DNA of 64,000 bases from positions 2,170,001 through 2,234,000 of the forward strand of contig NEEC01000011.1 in assembly GCA_002189035.1 (NCBI GenBank), written 5' to 3'. Below are positions 35,564 through 46,627 of the stretch, piece by piece; within the stretch, counting starts at the first letter, position 1, and each line of letters starts with the position of its first letter. A program made the position numbers and the translations under genes. This stretch comes from Utricularia gibba. Its lineage: Eukaryota > Streptophyta > Magnoliopsida > Lamiales > Lentibulariaceae. Below the pieces are notes generated by a model, which searched no databases, was not told the DNA's origin, and saw only the letters and a program-made list of their open reading frames with translations.

Positions 35564-36927
35564 TCAACCATCCTGTTTGTCTCCTTTCTTCCCCGTGCAA
35601 ATTCTCAAGATCTCCTGCTGCAGTTCACCAAACGCTTTTTCTTGATCCATTTTCATCTTCTTGCTGAGTTCTGCAGCTCTTCGCCTGAGCCCTTCCCCTC
35701 TTTTCTCCAGAACTACCTCGCTGATGGCTTCAGCCACCGCTTCTCCATCAAAGTTACCGGAATCATCTCGCCGGATCTCGACTCCGATGCCCAGCTCCAC
35801 CAGCAGCTTAGAGTTCGCAGGCTGATCGACTTTCAACGGCAATGCGATGATGGGTTTGCCAAAGTAGACGCTTTCGTTTATAGAGCTCCACCCGCAGTGG
35901 GATATGAACGCTCCACGCTTGGATGTGCAAGAATTGCAGTCTGTGGTGCCCAATTCCTCACCACCATCCCTCGGGATTTCGTTCGCTCCAAGAACCCATC
36001 TTCTATCGGATCTTCGTTTCCGGGGTGTGATCTTGCAACCCATATGAAATTAACAGTGCTTAGCTCAAGCCCTCTTGCCATCTCCTCAGCTTGCTCCTTG
36101 GACAGGTAGTTTTCGCTTCCTAAAGAAACGTAAACAATGGAAGAAGGAGGTTTTTGATCCATGAACTCCAGAAAATGAGCATCAGCTGAGGTTTTTGCAC
36201 TCTCAGACACTACTGGGCCAACAGAGACAACCCTCTTTCTCATCAAGGTGGACATATGGTCCATATACTTCCCCTCCATGCTTCTGCAACTGTTAACCAA
36301 CACGATGTCGCTAGGAATTCTGGATAAAGAAGATAAGAGATCCGATTCCTCTTCCTCATCACCAGCTTTAAGCGAGGATGGTACCCTATCAAGCATATCC
36401 AACATCTTCCTCTTCTCAAACTCATGAAAACGGATACCTGGAAAGGGGAAAGTATCGAAATCCTTGTGGGTAGAAAGATGCTGAAAGAAGCCGTAAGCAG
36501 TGCAACTCGAAGTGTAGAACAAGAGGCTAGGGATTCCCTTGGAGATTGCAATTTTCGCAGACCAACCCTGGAACCCGTCATATATGACCAAATCGGGTTG
36601 CAGGGTGGCGATTATGTCGGAAAATTGAGGAATTGACATGGTGAGAGCTTGCATGAGAACAGGTATGAGATTGGGTGGGAGATTTTTGGTGGTGTGCAAA
36701 CGCGGAGGAAGTTGAGGCGATTCTGGGAGATGAAGTTGAACTAGTTCAATCGGAAAATCCTCTGGTTCGCTCTTCAGAGACTCTGAAACTGAATCCAGAA
36801 TTACAGGTGTGGAACAGAGGTATGTACGGAAATTTCTCCGGGAGAGAACCCTAGCGAGTTGAAGAAATGCGGATACATGGCCATGGGCGAGAAACGGGAA
36901 GAGCAAGACTCTGGGTTTCTCAGACAT
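35564..36927 (-). CDS. UDP-glycosyltransferase (family 1, UGT94/91-like), frameshifted in the PSPG box
   Basis: Cytosolic enzyme that transfers a sugar from a UDP-sugar to a small molecule. It is an intronless gene of about 454 codons. The N terminus (VLLFPFLAHGHVSAFLQLARVL, with the catalytic His of AHGH) and RNFRTYLCSTPV resemble plant UGTs that extend sugar chains on glycosides. SSIVYVSLGSENYLS and the PSPG start WAPQTAILAHPSV are in one frame. The rest of the PSPG box (GAFISHCGWSSINE ... DQPANS) and the C-terminal domain continue in a second frame. The break is at 35913-35914, where GTGGAGCG lacks one G. As read, the protein would stop at GGAL, within the UDP-sugar site, and be inactive. 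All other conserved blocks are intact, so an assembly error is more likely than decay. The substrate cannot be named. Confidence 0.92.
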
Positions 36928-39899
36928 GAGTAATCAAGATCTGGGTTTTCCTAGGCACCGGAGACAAACCCGGCGATCGGAGTTTCTTAGCAGCAGCTGG
37001 AGTCAACACGACGATCTGGGCGTTTGCAGGAATCGGAAGTCAGCGAGAACAAGATGATTCCTCCATGGACAAAGAAAAGTACAAAACAATCTCGAGGAAG
37101 TCGGCGCCCACAACAAAAATTCTAAATTTCCATGCTCATCCCGACCGGTTCTGTGGGTAGACGTGTGGGGATTTGCATCAGCTGATCAGCGGAAACCCGC
37201 TCGCTGACAAATTCCACCGGAGAAGCACACGGGGGAGGTCTTGCTCGGTTACACTACAAAGGCCTTCCATGGAGATCCTGTCGATCTTCGTATTTTCTTA
37301 TGCAGAGCATCATGGAATATGAGGAACATAAAAAGCTTCCCAGGAGCGTACAGTTTTGAACAACAGAATTATCAATGCTTGTTTGTGGCAGTGATGATTG
37401 TAAGGCACTTTTTTCCACAGAGAATGATGTTGGATTTACAATCATCACTTGTGCTGCTTTCCCATTTCGCATGTTAGACGCCTATACTCATTTCATGTCA
37501 ACGTGTGGTCGACGAATGAAGTATTGAAATTAAGGATAGGATAATTTGGACTAATAGATCAAATACACAAAAAAACATAAATGATATTAAAAAAATATTA
37601 AATTCAATCTATTATTAATGATACATAAATTTTTATATATTTAATTATTTTATTTTTATTTATCTATATATAATTGTTTGTTTTAATAACAATAACGGTA
37701 GGAAATTACAAATATGTTGGTATCAAGTATAATCACGACTCCAACAACTTTATTGCAGTAGATATATATCTCACATCTAATCCTGTAGTTTTTCTTAAGA
37801 TATAGTCTATTTGACTTATTTTGCAATTTATGATTTAAAGTAAAAATTAAAATAAGTGTTTTACAGAATACCTCTATTTGTTTTAAAATTTAACTTTTAA
37901 TTCTATTTCTACTTATTTGTAATTTATTTTAATTTTAACTATTTCAATAACTTATCATATAAGTTGATAAAATATGATTTATTCAATAAGTATGTTACTT
38001 AATTTAAAATAAACTACTTCTGTTTATTTGACATTTAATTGTACAATAACTTTTACTTATGAATTAAATAGAATTTGTTGATTCAGTCACATATACTACA
38101 GCCTTAGCCTTTTTAACAAGTCAGCTCAACTGATCACCATATACATTATTACTATGACTTATGAAACACCATACATCCACTCCATGTGTTCGATGGTCGG
38201 ACACATGATAGCAGTTTCATGGGTAACTTTTTTGTCCAGGAAAGAGCTTGCTTCTGCATCTGGAGACAGCAGTCTGATGCTACGGGATGTGAAGGAAAAT
38301 CCTTCTGTAAGTTCCTAGTCATCAAACCCATCTTCCCCAAGCAACTCAGCTTGATTTTCAAGATATAGTGCTAACCGGTAAATGCTCAGGTGCGGACTTT
38401 CAGAGGACACACAAATGAGAAACCTTTGTAGGCCTGGGCGTGAACAGTGAATTTCTAGCTTGCACCAGTGAGACAAACCAAGTGTTTGTGATCACATGTA
38501 AGGTTGGAGTACTTGTAATGGCATATTACATCGGTTATAGATGGGATTTAAAATGAAATTAAGTAAAATGACTATAAAATACCTGTACAAGGATTTTTCC
38601 CCAACACTTCTTTTATAGATATTTTAAAATTAAACGTGTTTGTCCTAATGTAAGGATATGTAAGTTTGATGAATGTGGGAAAAACATGAATTCGTAATAA
38701 CTGATTGTTCAAAACGTACAATATCATATAAAGTTGTTAGAGGGGTCGTTACAATCACAAGATAAGCAGTAAATGGTTACTGATCTGGAGCGGAAAATGT
38801 CTGTGAGACATTTTGGTTCCAATTTAAGCTTTTTTAAAAAATAAAATAAAATCAGAATCGCGGGCTACGATTCGGTTTCGGAACCCACGGTTCCGGTTTA
38901 CTTCAAAAGACGGCCGGTTTGGGTTGTATCTCCAAACCGAACCAAAAAACCGGTTGACGCGTAATCAAGACCGTGGGTAGGGGCCATGGGTGCCAATAGC
39001 TTCGGTTTCAATTCGAGGCTATTATTATAATAACAACACAATATTAAAATATATAAGTATATTAATAAATAAATCGTAGATTCAGACTTTCTAATTATGT
39101 ATTAGAAATGTGGTCATTCCATACTCTCTTCAATGTCTGAAAAAATGTTTTTTTTTTTGGAATGTAATAATTTTAATTCATTGTATGAGATAAATTGTAC
39201 GAATATATAATTTTTTAAATGAGCCACTTTTATTACACCTAATCAGTGTGTGATAAAAGTAAACATCTGTAATGTAAAAATTTTAATTTAAATTGTTCAA
39301 TAGATTCTAAGATTCACTACTTTTCTATATAAACCCCAAGGTAATTGATGTGGGCTCCACTAGTTGTGTATAAATTTTGAAAAAACTATCCAGTTTTATT
39401 ATGAATAATTTTGTTGTCAAAATACTTCTAATTTTTTTTAAAAAATTGATGTACTAATTTTTATTTTATTAAAATGAAACATAAGTTAATTTAAAAAAAA
39501 AAAAAAAAACAAGGCGGGGGTGGGGGGTCCCGACCCCCATGATTTTAATAAATATCAACGCCTTTCTTGAATGGCGCATGTGTGATGTTAATGAAAAGAA
39601 TGTCCAGCTACCCAATTTGGTCTTACATCCCATCTCTCACGGGTCACCATCATATTTTTACTTTTTTATTATAAAATAATACGCAATTTGGGAATTTTTT
39701 TTTCGAATAGTAATTTAATTGCAGATTTAATATTTTTTTATTGATGAAATTACCATATGGATGGGGAGCCCCTTTAAGCACTTGCCTTTTTTTCCCACTC
39801 GGCCTCAGGCAGCGTCAGCTGTAATATAACACAACGCTCTGGCGCGTAAGGTTTACTAAAGCGGAATAAAGTGGTGAGCTCTCGCGCCGCGGAATCGGA
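36928..39899. other. Long AT-rich intergenic spacer
   Basis: Nearly 3 kb without a supported gene. 36930-37250 is the probable promoter of the glycosyltransferase (minus). 37500-38150 and 38500-39780 are very AT-rich with long A and T runs (for example A-runs near 39490-39510) and a short G/C block at 39513-39535. Small frames at 37241-37477 and 38152-38361 have no recognisable domain. I saw no retrotransposon proteins or terminal repeats. Confidence 0.5.
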
Positions 39900-41609
39900 A
39901 TGCATTCCACCGACGGCCCTACGCCGCCGCAGTGCCCCCATGAGAATCTTCGCAGGATAGCTGATTTGTTGGCCCGCCTCCTCCCGGACGTGGTGTCTCT
40001 GAATTGCTTCGCTTCCCGATGGCAGGTTATCCGCGGCAGGTTGGTTACTCTCAAGCCGCTCATCGCGGAAATTGGGGACGCGGCTCACTGGTATGAGAAT
40101 TCGTTGCTCGTTGCACTTCTGCCGGATGTTTTGTTGACTCTTTGTCGGGTTGAGACGCTATGCCGCCACTGTGGGGATGATTCCGTTGTCAGCCGGGGAA
40201 AGCTGCTGATGCAATCGGACCTTGATATGGCGGCTGGATGGCTGTCGAAGCACGTTGGTGACCTCGAGGTTCTTCTTCGCTCGGGTATCCTCCGTCAATC
40301 AACCGCCATTGTGCCTTCTCGGCCGGAGGCGAATTCCTCTAAGGAGGAGGTTACTTTCTTTATCAAGGACCTCTTTGCCAGGATCCAGATTGGAGGGCTG
40401 GATTTCAAGCGGAAGGCGTTGGATTCGTTGATTGAGCTTTTGTTGGAGGATGAAAAGTCCGCCGTTCTTGTAGCCCAGGATGGGGATGTGGGCTGTCTTA
40501 TTCCTTTGCTTGACTTGAATACTGATTTTTCCATTAGGGAATCTGCGGTTTCCGCCGTGTCACTGCTCGTCTCCGCGGGTGATTTGCCCCGGAAGTGTTT
40601 GTTTGAGGAAGGGGCATTGGGCCCTTTACTGAGAATAATCGAGTCTGGTTCAATGCCCGCAAAGGAAAAGGCTGCCATGGCGGTGGAGTTCATCACCAGT
40701 GATCCTGATAATGCTTGGGCGATTAATGCGTATGGAGGTATTCCCGTTGTTATCGAATTATGCAAATCTGGTTCACTTGTAGCCCAAACGTACGCAGCTG
40801 GTGTGATAAGAAATCTCTCTAACAGTGAAGATATTCAGATGGCTCTAGCAGAGGAAAATGCTGTCCCTGTTCTAATGCAGTTACTTGCTTCCGGTAGTCC
40901 TTCTGTTCAAGGAAAAGCAGCTAACTGCTTATCGATTCTTGCATCTTCGAGCGAGCATTTTCGCAGTCTGTTACTACAAGAAAGGTGCTTGCAGAAACTT
41001 CTTCACACATTCCAGGAATGCACAGGACCTGATGCATTAGAGCACATTCTACGTGCTCTTTATTCACTATCTTCCTCGGATACTTGCTATAGAATTTTAT
41101 CTGGATCTACTCCTTTCATTCTACGTCTTGCTGAGCTTGTGAAGCGTGGGAATCTAGTGTTGCAGCATTTGTCTGCCTCTTTACTTGCTAATCTAGCCAT
41201 CTGCGATGGGAACAAGAGAGCCATCAGCGGCTCCATCGGCCCTCTGGTGAAGTTAATGGAATCTGTGAAGCCCGATGGTATGCAAGAAGTTGCTGCAAAG
41301 GCACTGGTATCATTGTTATCCATAAAATCGAACAGGAAGGAACTTGTGAGAGATGAAAAGAGCTTGATGAAGCTTGTGCAGATGTTGAATCCTGCTAATG
41401 ACATAGTATCAAAGAAACTTCCAGTCTCAGTTGTGGCTGCAGTCATGGCCGGAGGAAGTCAGGGCTGCCGGAAAAGGCTTCTCGCAAGCGGTGCATATCC
41501 CCACCTACAGAGGTTAACAGATGCTGATGTCCCCGGAGCCAAAAAGTGCTTACAGAGACTCTCTGCAAATCGTCTAGCATCTATGCTAAGCTGGGCTTGG
41601 AGGCAATAG
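39900..41609 (+). CDS. Armadillo-repeat protein (U-box-less ARM family)
   Basis: An intronless 569-residue protein. The first ~150 residues are helical and resemble the N-terminal (UND-like) region of plant ARM proteins (LARLLPDVVSLNCFASRWQVIR, LKPLIAEIGD). From about residue 155 to the end there are roughly nine ARM repeats, for example AVPVLMQLLASGSPSVQGKAA and GGIPVVIELCKSGSLVAQTYAA. No U-box or kinase domain is present, so it probably acts as a binding scaffold rather than a ubiquitin ligase. Plant relatives are poorly characterised. The gene is intact. Its start codon follows a GC-rich leader just after the AT-rich spacer; upstream in-frame sequence gives no better start. Confidence 0.9.
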   Translation: MHSTDGPTPPQCPHENLRRIADLLARLLPDVVSLNCFASRWQVIRGRLVTLKPLIAEIGDAAHWYENSLLVALLPDVLLTLCRVETLCRHCGDDSVVSRGKLLMQSDLDMAAGWLSKHVGDLEVLLRSGILRQSTAIVPSRPEANSSKEEVTFFIKDLFARIQIGGLDFKRKALDSLIELLLEDEKSAVLVAQDGDVGCLIPLLDLNTDFSIRESAVSAVSLLVSAGDLPRKCLFEEGALGPLLRIIESGSMPAKEKAAMAVEFITSDPDNAWAINAYGGIPVVIELCKSGSLVAQTYAAGVIRNLSNSEDIQMALAEENAVPVLMQLLASGSPSVQGKAANCLSILASSSEHFRSLLLQERCLQKLLHTFQECTGPDALEHILRALYSLSSSDTCYRILSGSTPFILRLAELVKRGNLVLQHLSASLLANLAICDGNKRAISGSIGPLVKLMESVKPDGMQEVAAKALVSLLSIKSNRKELVRDEKSLMKLVQMLNPANDIVSKKLPVSVVAAVMAGGSQGCRKRLLASGAYPHLQRLTDADVPGAKKCLQRLSANRLASMLSWAWRQ

Positions 41610-42548
41610 CTCCTTCAAAAAGGTAATTTCTGTACCTTAACCAAACTGCTTAGCATAATCGTCTGGTAATCATGTTGGCCTACTTGAACGACTGATCATG
41701 ACCTCCCAAACACTGAAAACTTAAACAGGACAGTCTGATTTTCTCATTGTAGTGGTCCTTGACTTTGCTTTTGTTATAAGCTTAGACCTGGAATCCAGAA
41801 AATGACCCCCCTCTCTTCTGTGGTCCTCTTAGCTACGAGTCACTGTAAGCTACAGGTGATTCAATGCACACACACACACACACACCACAAACCAGCTACA
41901 CAGCCAGCCTTCAATCCAGTGAACTTCAATGTGCAGAAACCAGTCCTCTAGTATCACAACTCCCTCCTTCATGACCATTTCACTGAGTCCATCCATGTCT
42001 GCAGATTTCAATTCACTCTTCTGTGCTTACACTGGATTAATGACTCCTTGCCCTGTGCTTCTCAGGGGGAAGACAGCTTAATACTTAGTTGTGTGTGTTA
42101 AATACCTACCATAGCAGCTGATGAAGATGATGATGAGGTGATAACAGAATGGATGCAGTTTTTTTACCAGTGTCCGTTGTCGTTTTGCCTTGCTTCTTCT
42201 TGTCTCTTACTTGTGGCTGATTGCTGTTGTTTGTCTTCAAGGTTTGCTAACTCTTCTTGTACTGTAACTGCAATGGAATTTGTTTCTGCATGTCTTGGAC
42301 TCCTTTAAAAAAAAAACGAGAATTTTATATTTTTATTTAATTTAATTATTTAAAATTTTCTATTCAATAATTGAAATAATATAATATAATTATATAAAAA
42401 TATCTGAATTTTATTTTCTAATTTTAAAAAGTTAGATTAATAATAGTAAGGAATAACTACTTTATATAGGGATGATGGCGGTATATGGAGGTTTTGTATC
42501 CAGAAATCGGGGTGGGTTGGTCGAACGTGAACTGAGTTCCAGTCCAGG
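41610..42548. other. 3' region of the ARM gene and promoter of the UBX gene
   Basis: No gene is recognised. It holds a T-rich probable 3' UTR, a CA microsatellite near 41865-41885, and an AT-rich block at 42305-42460 that ends about 90 bp before the UBX start codon. Confidence 0.5.
41865..41885. repeat. (CA)n microsatellite
   Basis: About ten CA units in the 3' flank of the ARM gene. A short simple sequence repeat with no coding role. Confidence 0.85.
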
Positions 42549-44236
42549 ATGGAAAACCAATCGTCGGATCTTGCGGCGGCCGGCGCTCTGAGCGGACACC
42601 CGCAGATTGACCTTATCAACACCTTTTGTGAAATCACCGCTTGCGCCTCCAAATCCGAGGCCCTATTCTTCCTGGAGTCTCACGGATTCGACCTCGACGC
42701 CGCCGTTTCCACTTTTTTAGACGATGTTGGCCTCACCGACGCTGAGGACCATCGCGGCTTAGCGGAGGATCCATCGAATTCTCCCTATGTCCCTCCTATT
42801 CATCCGATTCAACCTGTTGAGTCTCCTCGCTCCCGATCCCCTTCACCGCCGCCGAAATCTCGATCTTATGGTCTCCGCTCCTCTTCCTCAAAACCTAAAT
42901 CCGGTGCCTCATCTTCTAGTGTTCGAGGCCGCGGAAGAGGAGCTGGAATTAGAACTTTGGCTGACCTGGGTTCGAGCCCTAAGGATTCGGATTCGGATAG
43001 TGATCCTGATTTCGATCCTCAGGAGTACTACACTGGCGGAGAAAAGAGGTACTTCGTTTTCATCGCCGTAACATAAATTTTTTTCTGCTTGGGTTACTCA
43101 TTGCATTCATATCGAACCACCTGTTCTACGTTGATTATCCAAATCTCGTTTTCGTTTTTGGAAAACGAGGAATTGGGTTTGATGGAATCGCTTCACTTTA
43201 GCATCTTTTTTTTACTATGCAACAGTGGGATGCTAGTACAGGGTCCTTCGAAAGCGCAGGACGTTGATGCGATTTTCAATCAAGCGAGGCAAGCAGGTGC
43301 TGTAGATGCATCTTCTGAAGTTCCGCGTTCTTCAAACTCTAGAAGCTTCAGTGGAACTGCGAGGCTATTATCTGGGGAGGCTTCATTGAATCCTCAGCCC
43401 CCTGAATCCGTGAATCATACCATTACCTTCTGGAGAAACGGCTTTACAGTTGATGATGGACCCCTGAGATTGCTGGATGATCCTGCTAATGCATCCTTCT
43501 TGGAGGTTAGATTTCTCATATATTTTAGCCAGTTTCACAATTGGGTTTCGTGTTTTCTTCACGGTTCATTTCACACAACTGTTCAATAAAACGCTCTGTT
43601 GGCTGAACAAGACTAGAAGAACTGATTGTTACTTGCAGCGAATTTGTTCATGTGGCTCACTTGCTTTCCATCCAGAGTATCAGGAAATCTGAATGCCCAA
43701 GGGAACTTGCACCGGCGGATCGTAGGACACAAGTTCAGGTCAATCTCATGAGGAAGGAGGAAGATTACAAGGTTTGTCTTCTTCGCCACAACATTGGATG
43801 CATTGCATTCTTCACGCAACTTCTGCAACTATTTAATTTTTCAGGAACCAGAGAAGCCCCGTCTCCCCTTTCAAGGCGTTGGAAGAACTCTTGGTAGTAC
43901 CATCAGTGAGACTGCTCCTACTCCTGCTCCTACTCCTGCTCCAACTCCAACTCCGGCAGCCACTCCTCTGGCACCCCTCCCGGTCTCGTGGTGGATGGCG
44001 CACTGCCTAGCACATCAGTTCAGCTGAGGTTGGCAGATGGTACGCGCATGGTTTCTCGCTTCAACAACTCCCACACAATCAGAGACATACGAAGCTTCAT
44101 CGACGCATCCAGACCCAATGCACCCAGAACTTACCAACTCCAATCCATGGGGTTTCCTCCCAAACCGCTCACTGATCTGAACCAGACCATAGATGAAGCC
44201 GGCATTGGCAATTCTGTGGTGATCCAGAAACTATAG
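42549..44236 (+). CDS. UBX domain-containing protein, p47/PUX4 type; frame break in exon 4
   Basis: Adaptor of the AAA ATPase CDC48/p97. Exons are 42549-43048, 43226-43505, 43676-43771 and 43845-44236. Domain order: a UBA-like region ([37 protein letters not shown]); a Ser/Pro-rich linker with RGRGRGAG; the SEP domain ([22 protein letters not shown] ... [12 protein letters not shown]); a TPAP repeat linker; and the UBX domain ([19 protein letters not shown] ... [13 protein letters not shown]). The UBX part is in a different frame from the linker. The break lies at 43974-43981 in CCCCTCCC, where one missing base explains the change. As read the protein ends early and lacks UBX, which would abolish CDC48 binding. 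The tail-to-tail neighbour starts 118 bp on. Confidence 0.93.
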
Positions 44237-44353
44237 GCAGCCATCCACCTCCTGACCACCCAAAACCACAGGTTTTCATGTCTTAATGCCTCTGGAGTCT
44301 TAGTAGCTGCTATCCTTATTCATTCCAAGACAATCTGCTTATGGAACAAAGCT

Positions 44354-44533
44354 TCATTCTATTTTCACTTTTGCTGCTATGCATTGATCAGCCTGCCAGA
44401 ATGAGCGCTCTTTCGACACCTCCCACATCTCCTCCAGTGGCTCATCCGCCCTCATTCCCACCATTGCTTGGTGCGATCCAGTTCGAGCAACCGAGCTAAG
44501 GCTTAGCAATGGAGCTGCGGTGATGCTGGCCAT
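44354..44533 (-). CDS. Small unrecognised protein (59 residues), putative
   Basis: A possible acceptor (TTTTGCAG) lies just upstream of an ATG that opens a 59-residue frame starting MASITAAPLLSLSSVART, a Ser/Ala-rich start like a plastid or mitochondrial presequence. The rest (MRADEPLEEMWEVSKERSFWQ) matches no family I know. A likely 5' UTR exon with a GTGAGT donor lies near 44840. It could be a small organellar protein, a truncated or frame-broken gene, or non-coding. It is convergent with the UBX gene. Confidence 0.3.
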   Translation of the reverse strand: MASITAAPLLSLSSVARTGSHQAMVGMRADEPLEEMWEVSKERSFWQADQCIAAKVKIE

Positions 44534-45206
44534 GTCTCCTGGTTCTCTGCAAAATTCCCAAGCTCTTATCATACCACATTCAACTAAGCAATGCCATGTT
44601 CTACCAAGGAGCTGAATGTACCACTGAACTACACACCAACAAATAAAAAAAAAAACAAAAAGATCAGACACCATTGCGGGGTTGCGTTCTGCTTGTGTTT
44701 ACAACAAATCTGGCAACTGTTCGCAGATAACCAGCATAGATAGATATACGGCCGCCAAAAGCTCGATACACAGAGGATTCTGAACAAGTCGATTCTCTAA
44801 ATAATCTCAGCCTAGTAAGCAAGGAAACTGCACTCACCGGATTTCGAACCCTACACCGAGATCCAGATGGAACGGAACGCCGAGGTTTACCCCCAATGCT
44901 TTGGTCATTTACAAGGACCAATTAAAATTAGGGTTCTTATTGTCGTCAGCCATTACCTGCAACTGCTAATCACGTGGCGAGATGCATTTAGCACGTGGCA
45001 TACTAAAAATGGGGTATTTGTTGTCATTTTCCTTTTTATTATTTTATGAATAATAATTATTTACGCAATTAATAAAATTTGTTTTTTGCGAATAATGGAT
45101 ACTTTGGATGAAATAAGAATGTTGTCATGGGAAGGGATTAAGAGTGGCCGTTATAATGGATAAAAGATGAAATGGATCCTATCCCGTGTCTGCAGGTGCG
45201 CCGGAG

Positions 45207-45596
45207 TTAAAACATCGACGGCGTGAAGATCACGGCGGAGGTCTTCCTGCAACCATCAATAAATCGACGAACAGAATATGTCGAATTTCTCCGATCCGTG
45301 AAAGAAACAACTAACTCTTCCGCGTACCAGAAGTTCTGCCCGTGACCTGCCGGCGATCGCTCTTCCGTAGTTGGACTCCGATCGAGAAATCCGTTAGATC
45401 TCTGCTTCCGGTAGATCTCCTCCAGCAGCGGCTCGTCCTCTGAGATCGCTTGCAGCGACGGCCGCCACTGCCTCGCTGGCGGTTGCCTTTTCCGTTCTTC
45501 TGTTTCGTGACCGCCTCTTCCTTGATTCTTCTTCTTCCGCTTGCCGGCTGCGGATCCGCCGTTTGAGAAGCATACTAAACACGGTAAAATCTTCAT
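45207..45596 (-). CDS. Small basic plant protein of unknown function
   Basis: The frame opens MKILPCLVCFSNGG and continues with a Lys/Arg-rich stretch (GKRKKKNQGRGG) and a WRPSLQAISEDEP motif. Uninterrupted it has 129 residues. A GT-AG intron of 81 nt (45247-45327) fits within it: donor GTACGC after AACTTCTG, acceptor GGTTGCAG. Splicing would give a 102-residue protein ending TSAVIFTPSMF. The intron has no stop and is a multiple of three, so both forms keep the same C terminus. I do not recognise the family. The basic stretch suggests a nuclear or nucleic-acid-binding role, but that is a guess. Confidence 0.5.
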   Translation of the reverse strand: MKILPCLVCFSNGGSAAGKRKKKNQGRGGHETEERKRQPPARQWRPSLQAISEDEPLLEEIYRKQRSNGFLDRSPTTEERSPAGHGQNFWYAEELVVSFTDRRNSTYSVRRFIDGCRKTSAVIFTPSMF

Positions 45597-46186
45597 TGGC
45601 TCTTCTTGATTACATTTTCACTAAAAAAAAGACGACGTTTTAAATGTCCGGTTGAGCCAAGAACCGGCGAGGGTAACGGTTCACGGCTCAACGGTTTATA
45701 AACCCACCGACGTGGGTCTTTGCGTAGTGTAACTGTTACTATTATTGTGAATCATGTTAATTTATTAATAATTAATAAAATTGAAATCCATTATTTTGAA
45801 TTTAATTATTTATCATTTATTTATTTTTTTGGATAATGACAGGTCCTTAGTTGCTGCAATTATATACATTTTGGTCCCCGTGTTTTGAATAAGAAGAGCT
45901 TATCAGGAAACGCAGAATCTGTTTCTGTTACACAGCCACGTTATGATGCTCTACTTGGCACAATCCTGACCATGCACCGCCTACCTCTCCACGTCAACTA
46001 GACGGCGAATTGTCTATTCTAGCCCTCCCGCGTGCTGAATTTGTCTACTTGGACAGGGGTAGCTTCGGTATTAACCATCACCAACGTTTATTTCATGAAA
46101 CGCTCTTCACAAATCCATTCATTCTCTCCCTTCGTCTTCTTCCTCGACAAAAGTTTGTGAAGCTGTAGCTCTTGCGGCGTTTTCAG
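45597..46186. other. Intergenic region before the B-box gene
   Basis: No gene is seen. An AT-rich block at about 45735-45840 separates the two divergent genes. The right part is the promoter and leader of the B-box gene. Confidence 0.45.
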
Positions 46187-46627
46187 ATGAAGAGGTGCGA
46201 GCTTTGTGGAGGACAAGCGTGTTTGCAATGCGACGCAGATCAGGCGAATTTGTGTTGGAGGTGCGACGCGGAGGTTCATTCCGCCAACTTCCTGGTCGCG
46301 CGGCACTCGAGGCGCTTGCTCTGCAAATCGTGCCAATCGACGTTGCCGTGGTCCACAGTAGGAGGTTGCCTGACTCCGATTGACTCGGTTTGCGAGAAAT
46401 GCGCTTGCGGAGGTGCCGATGAGGACTTTGAGGATGAAACTCAGGTCGTTCCGTTTTCGCCTCCGCCTCCGCCTCAGGCGGATAGTTGTTCGTCGAGCAG
46501 CGGTAAGGCGGCGAGGGATGCAGATGCCGAGGATCCGCCTAAAAAGCGACATCGGATTGCGAAAGATCTCCATTCACCAGTACTTTTCAACTTTTTCCCG
46601 CCGAAGAATCTGAATGAAAACCGATGA
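46187..46627 (+). CDS. Single B-box zinc finger protein (small BBX type)
   Basis: A 146-residue intronless protein. Residues 1-45 form one B-box: CELCGGQACLQCDADQANLC then WRCDAEVHSANFLVARH, with the full Cys/His/Asp ligand set. A second Cys-rich stretch (CKSCQSTLPW ... CEKCACGG) follows. The C terminus is acidic and Pro/Ser-rich, then basic (PKKRHR, a nuclear-localisation-like patch). There is no CCT domain, so it cannot bind DNA as CONSTANS does. Small single-box proteins of this kind act in Arabidopsis by binding larger BBX or CONSTANS-like partners in light and flowering control; that role is inferred here. The ATG at 46187 directly precedes the B-box. Confidence 0.9.
   Translation: MKRCELCGGQACLQCDADQANLCWRCDAEVHSANFLVARHSRRLLCKSCQSTLPWSTVGGCLTPIDSVCEKCACGGADEDFEDETQVVPFSPPPPPQADSCSSSSGKAARDADAEDPPKKRHRIAKDLHSPVLFNFFPPKNLNENR

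Noticed and set aside
35564-36927. Calling the UGT a decayed pseudogene
   Set aside because: Only one change, in a homopolymer, with every other conserved block intact and six other genes showing the same defect; assembly error is the simpler explanation.
36928-39899. Retrotransposon or large mobile element in the long AT-rich spacer
   Set aside because: No gag/pol or transposase frames and no long terminal or inverted repeats could be seen.
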